In this document: positions 1-11,700 of the stretch, in pieces
Layout: the number at the start of each line of letters is the position of its first letter
How positions within the stretch are numbered: the stretch's first letter is position 1
The notes under the pieces: generated by a model
Told to the model about the DNA's origin: nothing
The model's database searches: none
Seen by the model: only the letters and a program-made list of their open reading frames with translations
Program-made: the position numbers and the translations under genes
From: Diphasiastrum complanatum
Lineage: Eukaryota; Streptophyta; Lycopodiopsida; Lycopodiales; Lycopodiaceae
Length of the DNA stretch: 64,000 bases
Reading direction: 5' to 3'
Assembly (NCBI GenBank): GCA_029204225.1
Contig: CM055109.1
Location: 26,106,178-26,170,177, forward strand

Positions 1-1591
1 GCGCTGGAGCTCAAAAGTACAAAGGCTGTGAGATATTCAAAGCATATGCCGTTTGTTTCTGCGTTTGCGTTTTCCTTTTGCTCCAGTTTTTTGTCATCGA
101 TCGTCCTCGACGTCGCAGAAACGAGAGAAGGAGAAGAGAAATAAGAGAGAAGAGAAGAGACGCAAGCGTCGTCGTTTCTCGCATTCTCTTGTTGGCTTGC
201 TCGCTCTCTCGCTCGCTGGCTCTCGATTTCTGGAGGCGAGAGCGATCTTCGTTGCATTCGATGCTTTCCGCTGCGCCATTTTTTGTTTTCATCTCTGGCA
301 TTCAGCTTTTGTGTCACCGGGGCAGCTGCTGCAGGACATGCCTGGAAAGCGCTTGATTCTTTGAGGTTTGATTGGATTCTCATTGGCTTTGTTTTGTTTT
401 TTCGCTCAGGCTCTTGTGGTTTTGTCTCGCTCTCGACCCCGCAACTTCGATTTGCATATGATCTTAGATTTGGTTGAGTAGTTTGATTTTGTTTTCCGGT
501 GAGATGTGTGAGTAAGGGGGCTGCTCTTGGCTATTTGCTTGCGGCCGTTCAATATTGTTGCCTTTTGAAGGTTTTTCATGAACCTGGTGGAAATTCTTTA
601 GAAGTCGACGCAATTGCACCGTATAGATGGTTTTGGGATAAGGGGGATTGTAACGAAGGTTTTTATTTTAGTGCACCGCGTTTCGTTTCTATTTGATTCA
701 AATTCGCAGCTACGGAATCATCCTCGAGTATTCATGTTCATGCCTTTGCCTATTATCGGAAATGCAATGTAGACATATCATTTATCTTTCCCTGTCCTTG
801 AGCTGCTATTCACTTGCAGAAGTTGGCGTGTGCCGGTTTTGGAGCTAGTTTTCCGTGTTTGTTTGGCAGCTTTGTGTGAGTGTGTTTCATTTGGAGCCAA
901 TAATTGAAGCTGTCTGTGTTTTCCTTCAAATGCATAACCTTCCATCGTATAGGTCTCTCAAACTTAATGAAATTTGACATTCATCAAACTCATGCCCTAA
1001 TCATTATTGTGTCATGCAGCATCTTTTAAACCTATGAAATCTGTACTTTGGCATGATGGACATATCCACATTCCGGTAGCAGTTTGGCAAAGTAAGGGCG
1101 TTTTCCAGTTTATATGGAACTTAGGACGTCTCTGATGATTGTAACATGATCGTTCGCGTTTCGACTCACTTTGAGCATATTTGTCGCTTTTTAGGCAATA
1201 TCGAGTCTGAACTATTTCCACAAACTGAAACGAAACTCTAGAAAGAGACCGTGAGAAAAAAGGTTTGACTGCCTGAAGGCATGAGATATAACGGATTTCT
1301 CCGATTCGTTACAACATTTGATTCTTCACAGGCTACTACTAGCACATATAGATAGCCTTTTTTATTCCAATAGTAATTTGTGTATTTGCCGCAATTAGGC
1401 AATTGCATGTTCACGTTTCTTATCTACGGAGAATCAGCTGTATGTTTGTAGCTAAATAAAGGCGGGAGCATACCGTGCCTGCAAACGGCTGAAAACAAAG
1501 CTCAGCCTGAATTATATCTTCTCTTCAATTTCTGATTCCAACAAGCAAGCTTCGATGTGTGCACGTTGTCCAAACTTTGGAATATATTAAA
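1..1591 (+). promoter_or_regulatory. Upstream and 5' leader region of the PAH gene
   Basis: No protein-coding gene is recognisable here. Positions about 100-240 are strongly purine/pyrimidine biased, with GA-rich then CT-rich blocks, which is typical of plant 5' untranslated regions. The stretch 360-1550 is T-rich and intron-like. A likely reading is a promoter plus a first non-coding exon in the first 400 bases and a 5'UTR intron before the coding exon, with candidate acceptors at 1505 and 1549. I cannot fix the transcription start or the intron borders. Short ORFs on both strands here look spurious. Confidence 0.4.
1555..1590 (+). other. Upstream ORF immediately before the PAH start
   Basis: An ATG at 1555 opens an 11-codon frame (MCARCPNFGIY) that ends with TAA at 1588-1590, one base before the PAH start codon at 1592. 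It is in a different frame from PAH. If the mature leader contains this segment, scanning ribosomes would meet it first, and PAH initiation would need leaky scanning or very short-range reinitiation. The reading is directly visible; any regulatory effect is inference. Confidence 0.5.
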
Positions 1592-4500
1592 ATGTATGCT
1601 GTGGGAAAACTGAGCACCTACATATCACAAGGGGTTTACACTGTAGCAGGCCCTTTTCATCCTTTTGGTGGTGCTATTGACATCATTGCAGTTCAACAAC
1701 AGGATGGCAGTTTCAAAAGTACTCCCTGGAATGTCAAATTTGGAAAATTTCAAGGTGTTCTCAAACGCCGGGAGAAGCTTGTGGATGTGGCAGTCAATGA
1801 TGTGGAAGCTGATTTTCACATGTATTTGGATCACAAGGGTGAGGCTTATTTTCTCGAAGATGCAGGCTCAGTCAATGACGATAACGTCCTTTCACCATCT
1901 AGTGCACCTTCATCTGGTGACGAGGGTCCAGTGAAGCCTCTTGCAATTGAGTATCACAAAGCACAAGAGTTGGAAACAGATGAGAGGCCTCCTGTACAAG
2001 AAGATGACTTGTCCACAAAGAACGAATCCAGTGTGTCTGGTGATGAAGGATTGAAGCTTGCAAGTACCAGAAAAGAGGAAGATTACAAGTTGGAAAAAGG
2101 CCTGCAAGCTGATGAAAAAGGTTCAGATGTAAAGCATGCAATGCCCCAAGATGACGTGATTGATGGTCTTGACAGTACATGTGTTACGGATAGTGAGCCC
2201 GTGAAGATAACAGGAGGGGTTTTGGAGGTCACAGAGGTGTCAACTGAAGAGCTTTCATCCTCTAGGGCTGTGATCAAGGATTTGGCCAGAGGACCAGACG
2301 AGAGTACGGCACACAATGGCGAGACGATGCATAAATTGCTGAGTAATGCTATTGGGCTAGAAGAATGTAGAGTTTCAGGTCCAGCTTCTGTTCTTATTGC
2401 AAACAATGCTTTCTCGTCATTTGCTAAAGTTGCTTCTACTTCTGATCAGCTTTCTGGTGGTTTGGATGATGCCAGTACTCCATCCCATATTTCGAAGTTG
2501 GAAAATGACATATCCTTAGTAGAATCTGACAGCTTGATGGTAGTGGAGGGCATGAAGACAGATTTTCAGGTTGCTGATTCAAGCAAAATCATTAAGACAC
2601 CAGTTAGCGAAGAAGTAAATTCTCATGCTGGCATCTTTCAATCAGGTGCTGAATTCAACCCTGGGAATTTAGGTGGTTTTAGTTTATCCTCTGTCAATGT
2701 ACAACTGCAACATGTTGAAGTGGCCTTAGGAGAACTAGATGATACTGAAGAAACTTTGAAAGGTGAGAGCATAAAGGTTTCTGATACGAGAAATTTGTTC
2801 TCTAGCCAGGGGGTCTCTGTTTGTACCGAAGTACTAAATTTGGGGAGCAATGTTATACTGGATGAAAAAGAGAGTACCAGTTCCCAGAAAGGATTACCTG
2901 AAAACAAACAAATTGAAGTGAACGTGGAGACGCCAGAGAAAATAGTCGTGCTACAGGAGTTGTCAAAGGATGAAGAAGAGTTGTCTACAGAAAGGAGAAA
3001 CTTGTCAGAAGGAGCTCTGGTTGGCAATTCGTCTCTGCAGAGCTCAGCAAAGCCTTTTAGTGATGTCATAATGAGCCCACATACAGAGGTTGTGGTAGAG
3101 CAAGAGAGAGCCTGGAGGAAGGTCTTGGAAAAAGCAGCATTGGCTTTAAAGGATGCCCCAACAGCAGCTAGTAGAGCCAATCCCAAGCAAATAGGTCTTG
3201 AAGATTCTGGAGAGCTATCAGATTCATTGGAGAAAAAGTCGTGGGGTTGGTGGGGCTGGAGAGGAAGTTCTCCTCAAAAAAAGCAAATGATTGAAAAGCC
3301 TGACCGACGTTCCTCTAGACTTTCACGAAAACTCTCTGGCAGAAATAGTAAGTCCATGAAAGATGGCCTGAGTGACATTTGTCCCACAGAAGCGCCTACT
3401 GAAGTGAAAGACTCCATGACTGAATTGACTTTGGGAATGACTAACCACAAGGACAATTCCCACAGCTCACCTTCAAGCAATGCTGATAAACCGATTGAGG
3501 TCGAAATACAAAAAGATATGCTTATAGGAGTGGCAGCTTCTAGTGATAACCAAGGTCCCTTTTCAGAAGAAGGAACTAATCTTGTTGAAACGGGAAAGGA
3601 ATCAGTCTCTTTGTCCAGCCAGAGCATGAAAGGAGCAAGCGAACAAGAAGCAATTTTGAAGCCTAGAGATGGTTTAAAGCCAACAAGATCAATCTTAAGC
3701 CGTGTATTTGGAGGAAGTGGTAGAGCCCAAAGTGGCTTGCAGGAGCATGCAGCAACACTTAAATCAGAACATATCGACGTTGAGGGAGAACAGCAGAAGG
3801 AAAGCTTGGTAGAGAGAGCTGAAATAATTGCCGAGCTTTTGGAAAGGAAGTGGAGCATGAGTAGTCAGATCAAAGGTAAAGACACTCAGAGGTTACCACT
3901 GTCATATACTCCATCAATGCAGGGTAGTCATTTTGCAGAACATGTAAATGCCATTAATCTGGAGGAGGGAAATAGCAATGTGGAAATTGACGAATCATGT
4001 ACAAAGACAACATTAATTAGCAATACTGGTGATTCAGAAACTGGTGAAAAAGAGGAAGAGTTGTTAAGGGGAGCTCTACTCCTTGAAGGCACTATTTTGC
4101 CTCAGGTGCAGGAACAAACTGAACTACACAACTGCATACTGGATGAGAGTAAGGTTGAGAGTGCATTTGCTTTTTCCCCGAGTAACCTTTCTGTCACATC
4201 ACGCAGTCAAGTGGACAGAACCTTGTTGTTGGAGTCTACAACTTCAGTTGAAAATTTATTTGTCCCAGAAGGTTATCAAGTTGACCAGCACAATAAGTCT
4301 GTGACATTAGAAAAAAAAGTGGATGTTATCAATGGGTTTACTCAAGAATTTATTGATAAGAACCATTTATCTGAGAATGGTCTCAAATGTAGGGATGAAT
4401 TCCTGGTAGAAGCTTCACCTCCTGATGTTCTTAACAGATCAATAGAAAATCTCAAAAGAGCTGAATACATAATTCAGCAGGATGAGCTATCAGATGCTGA

Positions 4501-5753
4501 GGCAAACACATCAGAACGCTCTCCCTCCAAGTCTATTGAAGAACTGGAAGTAGATTCAAATGGAGGCTGCAGAAGTCATCTAACCTTTTTGGGAACTAAA
4601 GTTACGGAAGATGCAAGAATTGGATCCCACTTATGTCTTGATGAAGGTTCAAATGCTTTCAAGCCTGAAAGAGCTAGGTCAGAGGAGCATGGTATGGTGG
4701 ATAGGGCAAAATTGTACAGTAAGGAAAGCTTGGCGTGTTGTGATATACCTGATGAAGCAAGTGTGGCTGCAAGGGGCCAGTTTGAAGTTGATATTGATAA
4801 GGGTGTAAACGAACAAGTGGATAAGGGGACCAATCTCGGAAATGATGATGGCAGTCAGGTCTCATATGATCTACAGTTGCCTGGAGTGGTGTCTCCTGGT
4901 AGTTCTGATTTGAATTGTGATGCTGGTTCAGCTACTTCAGCTGCAGTAGCTGATTGCTCAACTGATATGGCTTCAAGATTTTCCAACAAAACAGTAGAGA
5001 AATCAGTGGGCACAAAGTCTCGACGTTACTTGTCTTTTAAAGATTTAGAAGAGTATTATGAGCCTCTTGGAAGCAACATTGACAGTCCTGTTAATGACGA
5101 TATTGTTACTGAGGATGTTTTCAAGAGCTGTCTGGCTCTTCCCGACCTATTGTCTCTCGCTGGCGAGGATGAGGAGCAAGAGAACAGCGATGAGGCTCAG
5201 GATCTTCAGCCTGTTCCTGACTCGGGAAATCCAGATGAGAGACACATTCCTTTACATGGTGATCACGCACTCACAGAGGTACAATGCACGGAATCTATGA
5301 CTGCAAAACATTCTACCCCAGTTAATGTTCCAAGAGAATTGAGGAATTTTGCCAGAAGGCCTGCTATAAAACATCTATCAGAATCAATGCCAAATTTCAG
5401 AAGTAAAACCATAGATTTTGGAGAACTCAACGCACAAAAAGTATTTAGCTGTTCGCTCGGTACCCATTCTTTGCTGGAAGATCACCATGAGAAACCTGAG
5501 TTAGCTTCTGATTCTGATAATCAGGCCAGTGTCAATTTGACTTCAAGCATTGAGTATTTCCATTTGATTGGAAAGGAAAATGATTTGCGTAAGAACTCAG
5601 AACAGGAAGGTTCTAAAGCACTTGAACGTCCCTTCAAGAGTTCCAGTCCGTCTGTCCTTAGGCAAGCATCTGACCATATTCATACATATCATATGGCATC
5701 TGCTGGAGGAGAGGTCTCTTTGATTGATACACAAGTCAACACTCCTGACACAG
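1592..5753 (+). CDS. PAH: PAH coding exon 1: N-lipin domain and long linker
   Basis: This exon encodes 1387 codons plus one base (phase 1) before the donor at 5754 (ACAG|GTATAT). Residues 1-95 are the N-terminal lipin domain, with the family signatures [29 protein letters not shown] and the conserved glycine in KGEAYF. The remainder is a low-complexity linker rich in Ser, Glu and Asp, without a domain I recognise. It contains a Trp cluster (SWGWWGWRG, about residues 550-558) followed by a basic Arg/Lys/Ser stretch (about 571-590), and an acidic block near residue 1190. The Trp and basic cluster could be a membrane or nuclear-targeting patch; that is inference. The frame reads past the donor for only two codons. 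Confidence 0.93.
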
Positions 5754-8700
5754 GTATATGAAACGAAACTGGCTAGAGGAGTTAATGCTTTTTGCTAAAC
5801 AAAGAACAACGTAGTCTTTCTACTATTACTTCTAGATCCGCTTTTCATATGTAGGAATTGTGTGGCAGTTGCAATTCTTGTTTCTCCTTTTTGGGATCAC
5901 TTGTAACTGTTTGTAAGTCATGCAGGCTTTGAGCTTTCTCTGTGTAAGCATCTACTAACAAAAGGCATGGGGAAGGAGGCTGCTGCCAAGGCATTTGATT
6001 CTGAAAAACTTTCACTGCAACGTTTCAAGAGTTCCGGGGCATCTATCGCGGGGAATGAAAAGCTTGTTGTTAGAGTTGGTGGTAAATACTATCCCTGGAC
6101 TGTAGCTGCACCAATCATTCTTGGAATGCTGGCCTTTGGGCAGTTTGTTTTTCCAGATACTGAGGGAGAAATTGTAGTTGAAGCCCCAGCAGCAGTTAAA
6201 TACCCAAAAGCTGTATTGGATGCATCTACCACTTCTGCAGGGTTATGGAGGCTTTGGCCTTTTCTTTTGCGAAGGCCCAAGACTCCTGAAAAAGGAAATG
6301 CAAAATCAACCTTTTCAACAAAAGCTTTATTAGTCGCTTCAACAATGGCTGTAGAAGCTCCCTTGACAAATGATTTTTTGCACAAAAATGGTTACTATGG
6401 GTATCCATTACGAAGACATATATTACGAACGAAGGTTCCAACTTCAAAGCAACTAGCATCTCTCAATTTGAAGGAGGGAAAGAATAAGATAACATTCACA
6501 TTCTTCACCAACGTACTGGGAAGCCAGCAGGTATGTGGGCTACAGCTTTGCCTGTACGGTTTATATTTGTGATCTGTGATTATTTGGTGTTTTTGGGAGT
6601 CTTCATAATTTGTTTACCCCTTACAACATATGGAATCTCAGTGATTTTTGCTTCTTTTGGAACAGTAACTGAGGCTTGTTAAGTTTATGTCCGTTGAATT
6701 CTGTAAATTGTGCACAAATGTACTGCTTATAGGTTCTATTGATGGATTAGGGCTGTGAAAGTCCTCCCTGGAACGGGAAGAATGCTAAGTTAATGGTCTG
6801 AAGTCCTAAGGTGGACTATCCATAAATTATGATTAGTTATTGGCATCTAAAAAGTTTCTTGTTTGTCCAGGTGGATGCCCATATATATCTATGGAAATGG
6901 AATGCGCGGATAGTAATATCTGATGTAGATGGGACAATCACAAGGTGAGTTTTTTCATATAGACCTGTTCGCTTGCTGTCATTTTCTGTACAGATACTCT
7001 TTTAGTTTTGAGAGATTTTAATGGGTAAATTTTGAAATCAGCTCTCCAGAGCAATTCTGATTTGCATTAATTTGTGTTACCAAAACTTTAGTCCTCTGAG
7101 CTCTTTTGCTGTGCACTTTAATGAGCATCAGTTGTTCATACTTCATAAGCTTAACTTATTGACATAGCTCAATATGGCTCTATGATAGTAATCAGCATGA
7201 TCAGTGAAAGTATTAGCTCATCTTTAGTTGCTATGGATTCATTGATGCTTTGCCTTGGCATAGTGGCATAGTAGGGGCTTGTTTCTGCTATACTTTGAAC
7301 TTCAAGGTTTCTATCATGCTAATGTTGGGCATTTTCACGAAACTGGTAACATTTACAAAGAGTGACACATAACTACCACTTACTGGTACCAAATTGCAAA
7401 AAATTGATCGTGAAGGTGCAATACATTGCAACAGTCCAGTTAATAAAGAGCATGAGAGCTTATCTGGTGCACTTAGCTGCAAAGAATTTTGGCATATTAT
7501 GGAGATCATCTTGACTGATCGTGATGATGTAGCTATATATGATGCAATTAGCTTTGTAACATTCACCCAGCTGGTAAAAATTTTATCAAAATTTTTGGAA
7601 GTGCTCCTTTGGCAGTAAAGAGTCGAAAATTCAAGACTGCAAACCATCTTATTCTCTATTTTAGGTACCTTTTGACAGACTGTACGGACTTAATTTGCTT
7701 AACCGATGTTGCAATTTTAACAAAATTAAGACACAGGGCTTTTTTTCTGAAACACAGAGTGAATCCTTGCGTAGTGAACAATCTTTTTACAAATTGCAAG
7801 CCCTGAAGTTGTGTACAGACAAGTTCAGATTATGTACAGAAACTGATATGGCTTGATTCTTTACATGAAGATGACTTTTGATTTGTCACAAACTATAGCA
7901 CATGTTAGATAAAAAGATTCCTTATCATGGCTATTTGGGAGCATGAATGTGATCGATGAAGGACAACATTGACAGCAAATCACAGAAGTCATCGAAACAT
8001 TTGGAAGTTTGATACTCCCACAGATGTTATGTTTACATTACATGGAAATCTGCAATTTTTGCTCAACTGGAAGGATCAGTCAGAGGAAGCAAGATAGTCT
8101 GTAACTTTTTTGTGCCATAGAAGAATAAGCCAGGTTCAGCCTCTATGTGGATGGAAGAAATGAAATGTGAAAGTTTGACTTATTTGTTATTTTCTAAGTT
8201 TACCAACTTGTCAAACTTTGTTTATCAAGGCTTTCCATGTGGATTGGACCCGATTGGAAGCTTTTTGGTTTTCTATTGATGGTTTATGACAAGCTCGTCA
8301 ACTATGACTAGCTTGGGATGAGAGCGAGGTTTCCCATCATAGCCCACTTATTAGAGCTACTTTACTATCCTTGGGTCACTTGATGATCATTAGGTTGAGT
8401 ATGGTTTTGACACAATTCATCTGCCTTTGACTTGACCAGTATGATGGAGTTATGGCCAATGCCAGGACTAATGCTTCCATCCGATTCGAACCTGACCGAT
8501 TTGGCCGATTTGAATCGGCCAAACTGGTTCAAATCGGAAAATGGTTTGAACTGTTTGTTTTTTTTTGGAAATTGGGTGATTCTGAAATGTGACATGTGTA
8601 GTGTTTTTGAACAAAAGCCAATGGTAAATGCCAAGAAAAACAGCCCTAAAACAGTTTTGTTGGTTGAAAACGAGCAAGGATTTAGGACTTACCACTTAGG

Positions 8701-11700
8701 AAGTTAGGAGTCAGCCTTCAAATTTTAGGGCAAGTTCTCACAATGCAAAACATTCCTCAACACTAAGCCCTCTTCAATGAATACATGGCAATTTTTTTCC
8801 CATTAAACTTTCTACATAGTGCACACCACTTCCACTCTCGAGTCTTGATGAATCATGGATGATCATTTGCCCCCCCCCCCTCTCTCTCTCTCTCTCTTGC
8901 TCAGAATTGAGGGTGCGTTCGATTTGGCCCTTGCAAAAAAGCCAACAGTCCGGTTCGAACCGGATTCCGGTGGTTCGTCCGATTAAAATGATTGAATTGT
9001 GATTCAATGTTCGAATCACGATTCGTGGAAACATTGGCTAGGACCTTATCATCGAAGCCTTGATTTCATTTTGACGGGGTTCATTAAGTTGGATCCATTT
9101 TGATAAGACTAAGCAATATGAGCCAGAGGGATTTCAGGTAGGGTGCAAGTTCCATGGTAGTTCTAGCCCTATTTTGGTAGTATCTAGGAGGTCGCCTTAA
9201 GGAGCCTTGGAACAACGTGAGTACAATAACTCACAGGCATTTTGCGGTTGGATATTTCTTTGTGAAGAGGAGCAATAGAAGAAACCTTGTTAGGCTTTGG
9301 GCTCACATGGAATCTACAAACTTTGTGCAAGCCAGATGTTAAAGCGTGTAGTGACTCTAAGTAGTGCTCCACCATGCGATGCCATGACCTTCTGTTCAGC
9401 ACATGCATCACTCTCTATGCTACATCATGTGTGTAGAATCTTTAACATGCAATACCAATCAAGTTGATAGACAAGTCAGATGTAGTTCCACACGAGGTGA
9501 ATGCAATGCATTGAGCCCTTCATATATTTCCAAAAGAAAATACCAAATTTTGTCATTCAAATCCAATTCTTTTCCATGAATATAGTGTCACCCAAGTAAG
9601 GGTAGATATCTTACCAAATAATTAGCAGTCACCACACTTGCCCTTGTAGGATGGCCCAGCCAATTAATCGGTTTTGTGAATTGTTGTCTTTACAAAGTGC
9701 TACAACTCCTTAGATCCCATATTTAATTCAAATGTTTAGTGGTATATCACGATCTCTTCAGTTCACATGTGATCTACATTTCTAAACCCCAATATATTCT
9801 AGGATAAAGCATTAGTTGTTTACCTATCTCCCTAGACTCTCATTGTGGGATCTATGCCTATGTCTTTTCAATGAGTCCTTCTCTCATTGTTCGAAGGTTC
9901 TAGGTTCAAGGAACGTGTTGAAGTTGGGGATTGATTGACATGCATTTCCTCTTGCAATTTTTTGTGATGTTCAGTGATGTACTTCAAATAGGCTTTCCTA
10001 CACTAGCTGGTTGCGAGCAAGTCGTGCCACTCCAATAATTGTCATTTCTTGCACTCATGATCATAGTGATCAGGGAATGGGAACGAAAACGACCCTGAAA
10101 AAATGGGAACGGGAACGAGAACGCCACGTCAATATAATAACATTCAATCAAAACATACACATACACATCAAAATTTGAAATTTATAGAATTTTGTGTATT
10201 GAAATTACACATAATACAAGCAGTCCTCTTTCATTTATCTTGTTTTTAGGTCTTAGCAGAAACTGTGACCAGGGAACACATTTCCAAGGCTTCCCCTCCA
10301 TTTATCTTGTTTTTGAGTCGTTGCAGAAACTGTGACCAGGGAATGCGTTCCCATTCCTTGGGAACGCATTCTTTGGTCACGTTCCCAAACTCACGTTCCC
10401 AAGAATGTTCCCAACAAGATTATGCTGGAAATGTGTGGCACGTCTTAAGAGCCACGTTCCCACGTTCCCTGGTCACTATGCTCATGATTCAACTGATGGT
10501 TTGGATCTAGAAAGAAATGAGGGATAGCAAAGTTAACAAAGAAAAAGACATTGTGGATGCTCTTTTAAGTTCTTATGATATTTTTGCAAAATATTTTCCT
10601 TCTGGTTTCCCTTGTCTTGTTGAGGTTGCAATAGATATGGTTCCTTGTAGTAAACCTGTCCATAGGACACCTATAGGCTATCCTTTAAAGAGGAGGAATA
10701 AATCAAAAGAACAACTGTTTGAAGACCTAGAGAAGGGTTGGATTCAACCCAATAATTCTCCTTTTGGTGCTCTTGTTTTGCTAGCATTGGCTTTAATTTC
10801 TTGTCCTGGAGTCTTTATTAGTAGTTTTTTGAACGTTGCTTACATATTTACAGGCTTTCAGATCTTTGATATTGTATTATTTGGTTCTTGTTGTGCATGG
10901 AATTCGAATCGAGAGTGTGGCACTGTACATTAGTCAACAGTTCAGGATTAAGATGGGCTCCATGGCTAGTTCTCAATAGTTTCTATGCACTGTGTAATGT
11001 TTTACCATCAAGTAGAAGCAGCTAAACTCCGTCTGTACTGCATGTTCCATGAATATGAGCACAATCTTGCAGTAATTGAATTGGTTTGCGAAATTGGTTT
11101 GGAACCTGATATGTTTGTTCTAGAAACTTCTTTCATAAGATGTAAATGTTAATTCTGTATTCATGCATGTATTGGAGTTAAGATTGGAATTGCAGGTCAG
11201 ATGTGTTGGGCCAAGTGATGCCCCTAGTTGGGAAAGATTGGACACAGACAGGCGTCACTCGTCTTTTCTCTGCTATCAAGGTTTCATATCTTTCTCTTTG
11301 CAAAAGATAAAAGTAAGCTGGTTTTTTATTTTCTCAGCCCATTTCTGATGATTAGTAGTAGGTCCATGATGTTGCAGCCAATTGGCCGTTTCCTTTTCAA
11401 AGCAAGAGATTTGCAGTATTTCTTACTAGCACCTAGATGTGTGAGTTTCTTAAAAATTTTGAGCTTTGAACACATATATATTGTTGAGAAGCTAATGTAT
11501 TTTATATCAACTTATTGCACTAAGTTTCTGTTTTGTGACACCATACATGTCTATGGAACAAGTCATGTTTTTGGGTCACCTGTTTTTGCATGAATTTGTC
11601 ACTATTTGAATTTAGGGCTTTGACTAAATCCTTTGGAGGGTATGCCTTGATTATAGCCTGGGCCCTGGTAATGAAGTAACTCGGGAGTATTGGCATCTCA

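Larger units (their letters stand above)
6945..11195 (+). other. PAH intron 3 (4251 bp)
   Basis: A GT-AG intron containing two hAT-like miniature elements (8469-9036 and 10062-10480) and a Ty3/gypsy fragment at 10517-10785. The remainder (6945-8468, 9037-10061, 10786-11195) is AT-rich intron sequence in which I see no gene, RNA or repeat I can name. Confidence 0.85.

Noticed and set aside
2083-3858. Minus-strand open frames of 100-194 codons across PAH exon 1
   Set aside because: They are antisense shadows of a well-supported, conserved-ended plus-strand coding exon, and they have no recognisable domains.
5967-6572. A separate 201-codon gene starting at ATG 5967
   Set aside because: Conserved PAH codons continue upstream to the acceptor at 5925, and the phase joins exon 1. 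The last 14 codons lie in the following intron.
7288-7806. Open frames of 65-119 codons on both strands in PAH intron 3
   Set aside because: They overlap each other, lack motifs and lie between strongly supported exons.
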